From: JAWVEV01 sp033856535 | GTDB taxonomy: Bacteria; Actinomycetota; Thermoleophilia; Miltoncostaeales; Miltoncostaeaceae | Assembly (NCBI GenBank): GCA_033856535.1 | Contig: JAWVEV010000204.1 | Span: 1-6,187 of the forward strand | DNA length: 6,187 nt | Direction: 5' to 3' | Shown: positions 1 through 6,187 of the stretch, one piece after another | Layout of the letters: each line of letters begins with the position of its first letter | Position numbering within the stretch: the first letter of the stretch is position 1 | Made by a program: the position numbers and the translations under genes | Notes under the pieces: generated by a model | What the model saw: only the letters and a program-made list of their open reading frames with translations | What the model was told of the DNA's origin: nothing | Database searches by the model: none

Positions 1-207
1 GTGCTCGAGGTCCTCGTCGCCGCCGAGGGCGGCGTCGTCAGCGCCGAGGAGCTCCTGGAGCGGGCGTGGGACGAGCACGCGGACCCGTTCACCAACGCCG
101 TGCGCATCACCGTCTCGGCGCTGCGCAAGCGCCTCGGCGAGCCCTGGGTCATCGCCACCGTGGTCGGCGTCGGGTACCGCATCGAGACCGGGCCGGACGC
201 CGGGTGA
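1..207 (+). CDS. Response regulator, OmpR/PhoB family, C-terminal DNA-binding part (5' truncated)
   Basis: The 68 visible residues are the end of a winged-helix output domain (Trans_reg_C type). The stretch from VSAEELLERAW through the recognition-helix region TNAVRITVSALRKRLG to the C-terminal wing hairpin VVGVGYRI follows the family pattern closely. The frame is open at position 1. The GTG there is most likely an internal Val codon, because the first residues (LEVLVAAEGGVVS) are already the middle of the winged-helix domain. The receiver domain, with the phosphoacceptor Asp, lies outside the window. The stop codon overlaps the GTG start of the downstream kinase by 4 nt, so regulator and kinase form one translationally coupled two-component operon. 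The protein would bind DNA as a phosphorylation-controlled transcription factor; its targets cannot be read from this window. Confidence 0.93.
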   Translation: MLEVLVAAEGGVVSAEELLERAWDEHADPFTNAVRITVSALRKRLGEPWVIATVVGVGYRIETGPDAG

Positions 208-1364
208 GCGCGCGGACCGCGGGGCGGGCCCCCGGGCTGAGCGTCCGCCTCAAGCTCACCCTCAGCTACGCCGGCTTCCTCATGGTCGCGGGCGCCCTGA
301 TGCTCGCGGCCATCTGGATGTGCCTCCTGCGCTACATCCCCGACGGGGTGATCTTCACGCCGCCGTACTACATCCCCAGCCGCTCCGATCCGCTCAACGG
401 CTTCTTCTGGCCGGCGGTCGTCGTCATGGCGTTCCTGCTGGTATTCGGGCTCGTGGGAGGGTGGCTCCTCGCCGGTCGGATGCTCGCCCCGCTGACGCGC
501 ATCGCCGACGCCACGCGCATGGCCGCAACCGGATCGCTGTCCCACCGGATCGCGCTGGAGGGCCGGAACGACGAGTTCCGCGAGCTCGCCGACTCCTTCG
601 ACACCATGCTCACGCGGCTGGACGCGCACGTCGCCGAGCAGCGGCGATTCGCGGCCAACGCCTCGCACGAGCTGCGCACCCCGCTGGCGGTCATGCGGAC
701 CCTGCTCGACGTGGCGCGGAACGATCCGAGCCGCGACGCCGGCGAGCTCATCGACCGCCTCCAGGCCGTCAACACCCGGGCGATCGATCTGACCGAGGCG
801 CTGCTCCTGCTCAGCCGGGCCGACCGGCGGGCCTTCACCCGGGCGCGCGTCGACCTGTCCCTCATCGCGGAGGACGCGACGGAGACGCTGCTCCCCCTCG
901 CGGAGAAGCGCGGCGTCACGATCGCGACCTCCGGCGAGGTGGCCCCGACCGTCGGCTCGCACGCGCTCCTGCTGCAGCTGACGACGAACCTCGTCCTCAA
1001 CGCGATCGTCCACAACCTGGCCGACGGCGGCGCCGTGTGGGTCACGACCGGCGGGCGGTCCGGGAGCGTGGCGCTCACCGTCGAGAACACCGGCGAGGCG
1101 CTCACCCCGGAGTCGGTCGCCACGCTCGTCGAGCCGTTCCTGCGCGGCACCGAGCGCGTTCGCACCGAGGGCGCGGGCGTCGGCCTCGGCCTGGCGATCG
1201 TCCAGAGCATCACCGACGCCCACGACGGAACGCTCGCCCTCGCCCCCCGGCCCGGCGGCGGGCTCCGCGTCACGGTGCACCTCCCCGCGGCGCCGGCACC
1301 GGCCGGCGGAGCGCGATCGGCACCTTCCTCTTCCGCCGCGCGGGCGGGGATCCCCGGCCGCTGA
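204..1364 (+). CDS. Membrane sensor histidine kinase (HAMP-HisKA-HATPase_c)
   Basis: This is a complete 386-aa sensor kinase paired with the upstream response regulator. The GTG start at 204 overlaps the regulator stop (GTGA). An open extension upstream to 66 only re-reads the regulator gene in another frame. Residues about 18-42 and 68-90 are membrane segments flanking a short extracytoplasmic loop of about 25 residues rich in Pro and Tyr (PPYYIPSRSDP). A HAMP linker follows at about 91-145 (conserved P96). The H-box is ANASHELRTPL with phosphoacceptor H155. The ATPase domain has an N-box NLVLNAIVHN (N267), a G1-like VENTGEAL, an F-box region PFLRG (312) and a G2 box GAGVGLGLAIV (323-333). 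In G1 the usual D-x-G-x-G reads N295-T-G297-E-A, a variant I recall from actinobacterial kinases and probably still active. The last 25 residues are an Ala/Pro/Ser-rich tail with no domain. The signal sensed is unknown; the loop is too small for a typical ligand-binding domain, so a membrane or envelope cue is likely. Confidence 0.95.
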   Translation: MSARTAGRAPGLSVRLKLTLSYAGFLMVAGALMLAAIWMCLLRYIPDGVIFTPPYYIPSRSDPLNGFFWPAVVVMAFLLVFGLVGGWLLAGRMLAPLTRIADATRMAATGSLSHRIALEGRNDEFRELADSFDTMLTRLDAHVAEQRRFAANASHELRTPLAVMRTLLDVARNDPSRDAGELIDRLQAVNTRAIDLTEALLLLSRADRRAFTRARVDLSLIAEDATETLLPLAEKRGVTIATSGEVAPTVGSHALLLQLTTNLVLNAIVHNLADGGAVWVTTGGRSGSVALTVENTGEALTPESVATLVEPFLRGTERVRTEGAGVGLGLAIVQSITDAHDGTLALAPRPGGGLRVTVHLPAAPAPAGGARSAPSSSAARAGIPGR

Positions 1365-1365
1365 G

Positions 1366-1394
1366 GGCAGTTGGCGCCGGCGGCGCCAACTGCC
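1366..1394. terminator. Perfect 13-bp inverted repeat between convergent genes; probable bidirectional terminator
   Basis: The arm GGCAGTTGGCGCC (1366-1378) is followed by a 3-nt loop and its exact reverse complement GGCGCCAACTGCC (1382-1394). It starts two bases after the kinase stop codon and ends 25 bases before the stop of the minus-strand amidase gene, so it can serve both convergent transcripts. There is no T-run on either side, as is common for terminators in high-GC actinobacteria. It could instead act as an mRNA-stabilising 3' hairpin. Confidence 0.65.
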
Positions 1395-1419
1395 GGACCC
1401 AGTGGCGGCGCGCGGTCGC

Positions 1420-2727
1420 TCAGGCGGCCCCGTACTGGTCGCGCACCAGGGCGCCCAGGCCGCGCGCCTCGAGCCGGTCCAGCGGCGCCCGGAAGGTCAC
1501 CTGCACCACGCCCGGGTGGCGGCCGATCTCGATCGCGCCGGTGATCGTGGCCCGGTTCTTCACCTCCGGCACGGTCATGTCGAGCAGCCACGCCGCCCGC
1601 TCCAGGCCGTTGTCGGTGGCGCTGTTCAGGTCCGGGCCGGTGCCGACCACCGAGACCGGCGCGCTCTCCTCCAGCGGCACGCCCCAACCGCGGGCGACGG
1701 CCTCGGCGCGGGCGCGCTCGTCCTTCGACAGCGGCCGGGCCAGGAAGGGCAGATCCTCCTCCAGCGGGAAGAGCAGCGGGCCGTCGATGGCGAGCCCCTT
1801 CAGCACGTGCACCTGGAGGGTCACGGCGCCGGAGACGTCGCAGGTGTGGCCGGCGATCTCGCCGTCGCCCTGCAGCGCGTGCATGTCGCCCAGGTAGACG
1901 CCGCCGCCGGCCACCTTCACCGGGCACACCACGATCGCGCCGGCCCGCGCGGCGTCGATGTCCATGTGGCCGTCCGTCCGGTGGCGCAGGTCCTCGGCCG
2001 CGAGCCCGTACTCGTGCGGCGCGCCCACCAGGAACGAGCCGAAGTCGCCGGCGTTGTGCGAGTCGGGCATGTCGATCGCCGGCGTCGTGCCGAGCTGGCC
2101 CATGAAGGGGCGCAGCCGCGCGACCACGCCCACCAGATCGTGCGGCGCGAAGGCCAGGATCGGGTTCTGCCGCGAGTTCTGCGGCAGCGCGGCGAAGCGC
2201 ACGGCCTCGCCGGCGACCCGCTCGGACGCGGCCTGGTTCAGCGTGACCCCGACCCGACGGTTCTCGTCGAAGGCCATCGAGTAGCCGTTGGTGAAGGTGA
2301 ACGGGGTCGCGTCGGCGCCGCAGTTGACGCACCGCACCGCCGTCGGCCCGATGCCCTCCAGGCGGGTCTCCGGATAGAGCGTGTGGCACCCCGGACAGCG
2401 CCCGGCGATGTAGGGATCACCGAAGAAGCGGCCCTCCATCCACTGGTCGTTGCCCGACGCCGAGGCCAGCGAGGTGACCTGGATCGCCTTGATGCGGATC
2501 GCGATCGCGTCGCCCACCTCGGCGCCCTCGACCGCGACCGGCTGGGTCACCTCGTGGCCGCCCCGGATGGCCGGCGTGATCATGGGCCCCCAGCAGCCGG
2601 GGGCGGTGTTGACGAGGACGTGTCCCCCGTCGCGCACCGGCCCCAGCATCGGCGCCCCGGGGCGCAGCACCCCGTCGGTGAAGGTGTCGACGAAGACGGT
2701 CTCGCTCGCGGTGAGCTGGGTGGCCAC
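1420..2727 (-). CDS. Acetamidase/formamidase family (FmdA_AmdA) amide hydrolase with internal zinc-ribbon-like motif
   Basis: This 435-aa cytoplasmic protein belongs to the FmdA/AmdA family, which hydrolyses short amides (formamide, acetamide) to ammonia and the carboxylic acid. Supporting features are the N-terminal NTAPGCWGPMITPAIRGGHE-type region (about 40-59), the segment DMPDSHNAGDFGSFLVGAPH (219-238), and the family hallmark GDMHALQGDGEIAGH (280-294) followed by a beta-strand segment. It carries CPGC (C111, C114) and CVNC (C133, C136), a CxxC-x18-CxxC pattern typical of a structural zinc site. No signal peptide is present. The GTG start at 2727 is preceded by GAGGAGGG (complement of 2733-2740) with a 5-nt spacer. 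The gene lies 23 nt behind the MoaD-like gene and is the last gene of the mtnA cluster. Family assignment is secure; the substrate is not, since this family includes many uncharacterised members. Confidence 0.9.
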   Translation of the reverse strand: MATQLTASETVFVDTFTDGVLRPGAPMLGPVRDGGHVLVNTAPGCWGPMITPAIRGGHEVTQPVAVEGAEVGDAIAIRIKAIQVTSLASASGNDQWMEGRFFGDPYIAGRCPGCHTLYPETRLEGIGPTAVRCVNCGADATPFTFTNGYSMAFDENRRVGVTLNQAASERVAGEAVRFAALPQNSRQNPILAFAPHDLVGVVARLRPFMGQLGTTPAIDMPDSHNAGDFGSFLVGAPHEYGLAAEDLRHRTDGHMDIDAARAGAIVVCPVKVAGGGVYLGDMHALQGDGEIAGHTCDVSGAVTLQVHVLKGLAIDGPLLFPLEEDLPFLARPLSKDERARAEAVARGWGVPLEESAPVSVVGTGPDLNSATDNGLERAAWLLDMTVPEVKNRATITGAIEIGRHPGVVQVTFRAPLDRLEARGLGALVRDQYGAA

Positions 2728-2750
2728 GGGGGCCCTCCTCGATCGTGGGA

Positions 2751-2996
2751 TCAGCCGCCGGCGACGGGCAGGAGCAGGGCGACCTCCTCGCCGGCGCGCA
2801 GGGGCCGCTCCCGGGACGCATGGGTGCCGGAGATCACCGGCAGTGCGCTTCGCAGGGCATCGCCGATGCCCGGATGGGACGCGGCGACGCGGGCCATCAG
2901 GTCGGTGACGGTGGCGCCCTCCCCGAGATCGACGGACATCCGGGGCACGCCGGCCAGCCGGGCGAGCTCGGTGCTCAGCCGGACCCTGACCTCCAT
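2751..2996 (-). CDS. MoaD/ThiS-family ubiquitin-like sulfur carrier protein
   Basis: This 81-aa protein has the beta-grasp sulfur-carrier pattern: an N-terminal strand MEVRVRLSTELARLAG, a GATVTDLMARVAASHP helix region (about 27-42), a central segment with conserved L/P positions, and the ending EEVALLLPVAGG. The C-terminal Gly80-Gly81 is the site that is adenylated by an E1-like enzyme (MoeB/ThiF type) and converted to a thiocarboxylate. The PVAGG ending resembles MoaD (small subunit of molybdopterin synthase) more than ThiS. The start ATG at 2996 has GGAGG (complement of 3003-3007) with a 6-nt spacer. It sits between mtnA (57-nt gap) and the amidase gene (23-nt gap) on the same strand, with no MoaE, ThiG, MoeB or other partner in view. 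It may donate sulfur to pterin cofactor synthesis or to another acceptor; the context does not decide. Confidence 0.88.
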   Translation of the reverse strand: MEVRVRLSTELARLAGVPRMSVDLGEGATVTDLMARVAASHPGIGDALRSALPVISGTHASRERPLRAGEEVALLLPVAGG

Positions 2997-3013
2997 CGCG
3001 CGCCTCCGCGTCC

Positions 3014-3043
3014 GCCGCCGGGATCGGATGATCTCACGGCGGC
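3014..3043 (-). other. Intercistronic hairpin between mtnA and the MoaD-like gene
   Basis: The arms GCCGCCG (3014-3020) and CGGCGGC (3037-3043) can pair. Inside them two GATC sites (3022-3025, 3030-3033) can pair again around a 4-base loop, giving a stacked stem with a small internal loop. It lies 11 nt after the mtnA stop and just ahead of the Shine-Dalgarno sequence of the MoaD-like gene. It could act as a partial attenuator, a processing site or an mRNA-stability element. GC-rich sequence forms such stems by chance, so confidence is low. Confidence 0.3.
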
Positions 3044-3054
3044 CCCCGCCGAGG

Positions 3055-4062
<1,008 letters not shown>

Positions 4063-4067
4063 GCTTT

Positions 4068-4075
4068 CCTCCTCC
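4068..4075 (-). promoter_or_regulatory. Strong Shine-Dalgarno sequence fixing the mtnA start
   Basis: On the minus strand this reads GGAGGAGG, five bases before the ATG at 4062. The alternative in-frame ATG at 4089 has no such sequence upstream, so the shorter protein is preferred. Confidence 0.8.
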
Positions 4076-4115
4076 GGGACCCCGGGCATGCTGTCATGAG
4101 CCGGAGAGCGACCGC

Positions 4116-4122
4116 GGGAGGG
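4116..4122 (+). promoter_or_regulatory. Shine-Dalgarno sequence favouring the aldolase start at 4126
   Basis: GGGAGGG lies 3-4 bases before the ATG at 4126. The spacing is slightly short. The upstream in-frame ATG at 4096 has no purine-rich sequence before it, and its extra ten residues do not match the family N-terminus. Confidence 0.6.
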
Positions 4123-4125
4123 CGA

Positions 4126-4767
4126 ATGCGGCTACGGGACGAGCGCGACGAGGTGGCCCGGCTGGCCCGCCGGCTGCGCCCGGACGGGCTGGTGGTCGGC
4201 ACCGCCGGCAACCTCAGCGCGCGGCGCGGGGACCTGGTCGCGATCACGCCGAGCGGGCTCGACTACGACGACCTGGACGCCCGCCTGGTCTGCGTGGTGG
4301 ACCTGGACGGCACCCAGCTCGACGGCCTGCTCGCGCCCTCGCTCGAGCTGCCGATGCACCTGGCGTGCTACCGGCGCGCCGGCGCCGGCGCGGTGGTCCA
4401 CTCCCACTCGCCCTTCGCCACGGCGGTGTCGCTGGCCCAAGACGAGCTGCCGGCGGTCCACTACCTCATCGGCGACCTCGGCGGGCCGGTGCGGGTGGCG
4501 CCCTATGCCACCTTCGGCACCGAGGCGCTGGCCGACGGCCTGGTCGAGGCGCTCGAGGGGCGCAGCGCCGCGCTGCTGGCGAGCCACGGCGTGATCACGA
4601 TCGGCGACACGCTGGCGCGGGCCTACGACCGCAGCCTGATCCTGGAGTCGATCGCCGCGGCCTACGTGCGGGCCAAGGCGCTCGGCGAGCCCAGGGTCAT
4701 CCCCGACGCCGAGGTCGCCGTGCTGGTCGAGAAGATGGCCGACTACGGGCAGGTGCGGCCGGCATGA
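4126..4767 (+). CDS. Class II (zinc-dependent) aldolase, L-fuculose-phosphate aldolase / Ald2-like
   Basis: This 213-aa cytoplasmic enzyme belongs to the class II aldolase/adducin family. It cleaves a ketose-1-phosphate into dihydroxyacetone phosphate and an aldehyde. Phosphate- and substrate-binding motifs are GTAGNLSAR (25-33) and TPSG (41-44). The catalytic Glu is E74 in SLELPMHLA. The zinc-binding His residues are H92 and H94 in VHSHSPFAT and H154 in ASHGVI. This closely matches E. coli FucA (E73, H92, H94, H155), both in residues and in length (about 215 aa). Because it is divergent from mtnA, the best guess for the substrate is 5-deoxyribulose-1-phosphate or 5-methylthioribulose-1-phosphate (DHAP shunt, DrdA/Ald2 role). 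Alternatives are fuculose- or rhamnulose-type phosphates, or the related dehydratase MtnB; VHSHSP and the Glu environment look more like an aldolase than MtnB. Its stop overlaps the next gene's ATG (ATGA). Confidence 0.9.
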   Translation: MRLRDERDEVARLARRLRPDGLVVGTAGNLSARRGDLVAITPSGLDYDDLDARLVCVVDLDGTQLDGLLAPSLELPMHLACYRRAGAGAVVHSHSPFATAVSLAQDELPAVHYLIGDLGGPVRVAPYATFGTEALADGLVEALEGRSAALLASHGVITIGDTLARAYDRSLILESIAAAYVRAKALGEPRVIPDAEVAVLVEKMADYGQVRPA

Positions 4768-5423
4768 AAGGCCGGGTGGCCGCCTGCGCCTGCGCCGCCC
4801 TCGCCCTGCTCGGCGCGGCCGGCCCGGCCGCCGCGGCGACGAGGCTTCCGGCTTTCCGCGCGGTCGTCCGGCTCATCGGTCCCGAGGAGCGCCGGGCGAT
4901 GACGCCGAGCACCTGGCGGCCGGGGTGCCCCGTAGGCCTGGGCGCGCTCCGCCACGTGAGCGTGCCGTTCGTGGGGTTCGACGGGCGCGTCCACCGGGGC
5001 GCCATCGTGGTCCACAACGGCGCGGCGCGCGACATCGTGGCGGTCTTCCGCGAGCTGTACCGGGCCCGCTTCCCCATCCGGCGCATGCGCCCGATCCAGG
5101 CCTACGGCGGAGACGACTTCACGAGCATCGAGGCCGACAACACCTCGGCGTTCAACTGCCGCCCGGTGGAGGGCACCTCGCGCTGGTCCGAGCACGCCTA
5201 CGGGCGCGCGATCGACGTGAACCCGCTCGAGAACCCGTACGTGTCGGGCGGGCGGACCTCGCACGAGGGGAGCGACGCCTACGTCGCGCGGTCCCCGTAC
5301 CGGAAGGGCATGGCCGTCGAGGGCGGGGCGCTGGTGGCGGCCTTCGACCGCGCGGGCTGGGGCTGGGGCGGTCGCTGGAGCGGGGACCTGGACTTCCAGC
5401 ACTTCTCGGCGAGCGGCCGGTGA
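4764..5423 (+). CDS. Secreted M15-family D-alanyl-D-alanine carboxypeptidase-like peptidase
   Basis: This 219-aa exported protein has an N-terminal signal peptide (basic MKGR, Ala/Leu core, likely cleavage near AAAA at about 22-26). The C-terminal half is an M15 (VanY-like, Peptidase_M15_4 type) zinc peptidase. The zinc ligands are H144 and D151 in SEHAYGRAIDVNP and H213 in DFQHF; D210, three residues before the last His, is in the usual place of the catalytic acid. The preceding segment includes the conserved PFVGFDGRVHRGAIVVH (68-84) and MRPIQAYGGDD (108-118) regions. The expected role is trimming peptidoglycan stem peptides outside the membrane. The ATG lies within the aldolase stop (ATGA) with no strong separate Shine-Dalgarno sequence, so translation is probably coupled to the aldolase. 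Its own stop overlaps the next start in the same way. The metabolic and cell-wall genes need not share a function. Confidence 0.9.
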   Translation: MKGRVAACACAALALLGAAGPAAAATRLPAFRAVVRLIGPEERRAMTPSTWRPGCPVGLGALRHVSVPFVGFDGRVHRGAIVVHNGAARDIVAVFRELYRARFPIRRMRPIQAYGGDDFTSIEADNTSAFNCRPVEGTSRWSEHAYGRAIDVNPLENPYVSGGRTSHEGSDAYVARSPYRKGMAVEGGALVAAFDRAGWGWGGRWSGDLDFQHFSASGR

Positions 5424-6187
5424 GGCGGCGCGCGGGGGCGATCCTGGCGCTGGCGGGCGCGTGCTGCGCGTTGGCCCCGGGGACCGCCGCGGCGCGCGAC
5501 CGGGCGCTGGTCGACGCCAACCGGCTGCTGCTGCCGGTCGCCGAGGCCGCCGCGACCGAGGCCGGCGGCGGCCCGACCGAGCTCCAGGCCGCCTACGACC
5601 GGGCCCGCGACCTGCAGGAGGCCGTGCGCGGCGCGGCGCCGGTCAGCCCGCGGTGCCGGCCGCTGCTGCGGGCGCTGGGCCGCTACGCCGCCGCGCGGGT
5701 GCGCCAGATGGAGGGCGAGGACCGGCCGAGCGCGAGCGACGTCGCCGGCGGCCGAGCGGCGGCCGAGCGGGCGCGGGCTGCGGCGCGGAGCGCGGCGCCC
5801 CGCTGCCCGGGGACCGGCGCGGGGACCGCGGTCGCGGTGCTCGGCATGAGCCCGTCCAGCGACGAGGTCTTCTTCGGCGCGGTGGTCGCGCGTGCGCCGC
5901 GCGGGGCCGAGACGGCGCGCCTGACGGTCGACGGCGAGGCCGCGGGCGAGGCGCCGGTGCGCGGCGGGCGCGCGCGGTTCGCGCCGGACGCGGCACCCGG
6001 GCGGCACTCGCTGCGGGTGACCTTCCTTCGCGGGGACCGGACCCTGGGCGTCGCCGTGGCCGCCGGGGCGTGGCGGCTGCCGGCCAGCGCGCGGCATGCG
6101 GAACCGGGCGCGACGACCGACCCGGACATGACGGCCGCGCTCCAGGCGGCGCTGCGGACCGGGCCGGCGTACCGCGCCGCCTGGGTG
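5420..6187 (+). CDS. Unrecognised secreted protein, 5' part (runs off the window)
   Basis: A stop-free frame begins with GTG at 5420, overlapping the peptidase stop (GTGA), and continues for 256 codons to the window edge. It starts with MRRR and a hydrophobic Ala/Leu stretch, with likely signal peptidase I cleavage near GTAAA-R (residue 25). A weak lipobox-like LAGAC (11-15) is also present, so a lipoprotein cannot be fully excluded. Residues about 28-125 are Ala/Arg-rich and probably helical, ending with C129; C79 could pair with it. Residues about 135-220 have alternating hydrophobic patterns (VFFGAVVAR, ARLTVDGEA, HSLRVTFLRGD) suggesting a beta-sandwich or Ig-like domain. A second helical region begins at about 236. 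I do not recognise the family. The frame is supported by the signal peptide, the overlap start and sensible codon use. The protein probably acts in the envelope alongside the upstream peptidase. Confidence 0.75.
   Translation, partial: MRRRAGAILALAGACCALAPGTAAARDRALVDANRLLLPVAEAAATEAGGGPTELQAAYDRARDLQEAVRGAAPVSPRCRPLLRALGRYAAARVRQMEGEDRPSASDVAGGRAAAERARAAARSAAPRCPGTGAGTAVAVLGMSPSSDEVFFGAVVARAPRGAETARLTVDGEAAGEAPVRGGRARFAPDAAPGRHSLRVTFLRGDRTLGVAVAAGAWRLPASARHAEPGATTDPDMTAALQAALRTGPAYRAAWV
5747..5768. repeat. Perfect tandem duplication of an 11-bp unit
   Basis: GGCGGCCGAGC occurs twice, back to back (5747-5757 and 5758-5768), inside the last, partial coding region, where it encodes part of GGRAAAER. 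The unit is not a multiple of three, so gain or loss of one copy would shift the reading frame. Confidence 0.6.

Larger units (their letters stand above)
4063..4125. promoter_or_regulatory. Divergent intergenic region between mtnA and the class II aldolase
   Basis: Only 63 bp separate the two chosen starts, and both Shine-Dalgarno sequences lie inside it, so the promoters must overlap here or extend into the opposite genes. I see no convincing -10 box of the TANNNT type on either strand. A 6-bp inverted repeat CTCCGG/CCGGAG (4072-4077 and 4101-4106) frames the middle, and two CATG tetramers occur at 4087-4098; any of these could be operator half-sites but none is strong. The arrangement suggests shared control of isomerase and aldolase. 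Confidence 0.4.

Noticed and set aside
368..2389. A 673-codon minus-strand frame antisense to the histidine kinase and overlapping the amidase gene out of frame
   Set aside because: The kinase and amidase frames carry all the recognisable motifs; this frame is composition-driven and shows no domain.
4063..4089. A longer MtnA starting at the ATG at 4087-4089
   Set aside because: The extra nine residues lie over the strong Shine-Dalgarno sequence that serves the internal ATG, and there is no ribosome-binding site before the upstream ATG.
4096..4125. A longer aldolase starting at the ATG at 4096
   Set aside because: There is no Shine-Dalgarno sequence before it, and the ten-residue extension does not resemble the family N-terminus.
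5279..6097. Long minus-strand frames antisense to the end of the peptidase and the last partial gene
   Set aside because: Arg/Pro/Ala-rich shadows with no motif; the plus-strand frame has a signal peptide and a coupled start.

Overview
The window is very GC-rich with tightly packed genes, frequent GTG starts and 4-nt stop/start overlaps. The kinase and response-regulator sequences look actinobacterial. A high-GC actinomycete, or a Thermoleophilia/Solirubrobacterales-type relative, is the most likely source. This is inference from composition and protein style; there is no rRNA or other marker to fix the taxon.

Layout. (1) Positions 1-1364, + strand: the 3' end of an OmpR/PhoB-type response regulator, then a complete membrane histidine kinase that starts inside the regulator's stop codon (GTGA overlap). 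(2) Positions 1365-1419: a short convergent intergenic region with a perfect 13-bp inverted repeat, probably a bidirectional terminator. (3) Positions 1420-4062, - strand: a three-gene cluster transcribed in the order mtnA (S-methyl-5-thioribose-1-phosphate isomerase family), a MoaD-like ubiquitin-fold sulfur carrier ending in Gly-Gly, and an acetamidase/formamidase-family enzyme with a four-cysteine zinc-ribbon-like segment. Each of the three has a good Shine-Dalgarno sequence. (4) Positions 4063-4125: a 63-bp divergent region. (5) Positions 4126-6187, + strand: a class II (fuculose-phosphate type) aldolase, a secreted M15-family D-Ala-D-Ala carboxypeptidase-like protein, and the 5' part of an unrecognised secreted protein that runs off the window. 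These three are linked by ATGA and GTGA overlaps.

How the genes may work together. MtnA converts a 5-substituted ribose-1-phosphate to the ribulose-1-phosphate, and a class II aldolase can split that into dihydroxyacetone phosphate and a 2-carbon aldehyde. MtnA plus a class II aldolase is the core of the DHAP shunt / 5-deoxyribose (and methylthioribose) salvage pathway, so the divergent pair is a plausible salvage module for the radical-SAM by-product 5'-deoxyadenosine and/or methylthioadenosine. The nucleosidase/phosphorylase and kinase of that route are not in the window. The co-transcribed MoaD-like carrier and zinc-ribbon amidase are not standard members of the route and are the most interesting part of the window. 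The two-component system and the cell-wall peptidase appear to be separate neighbours.
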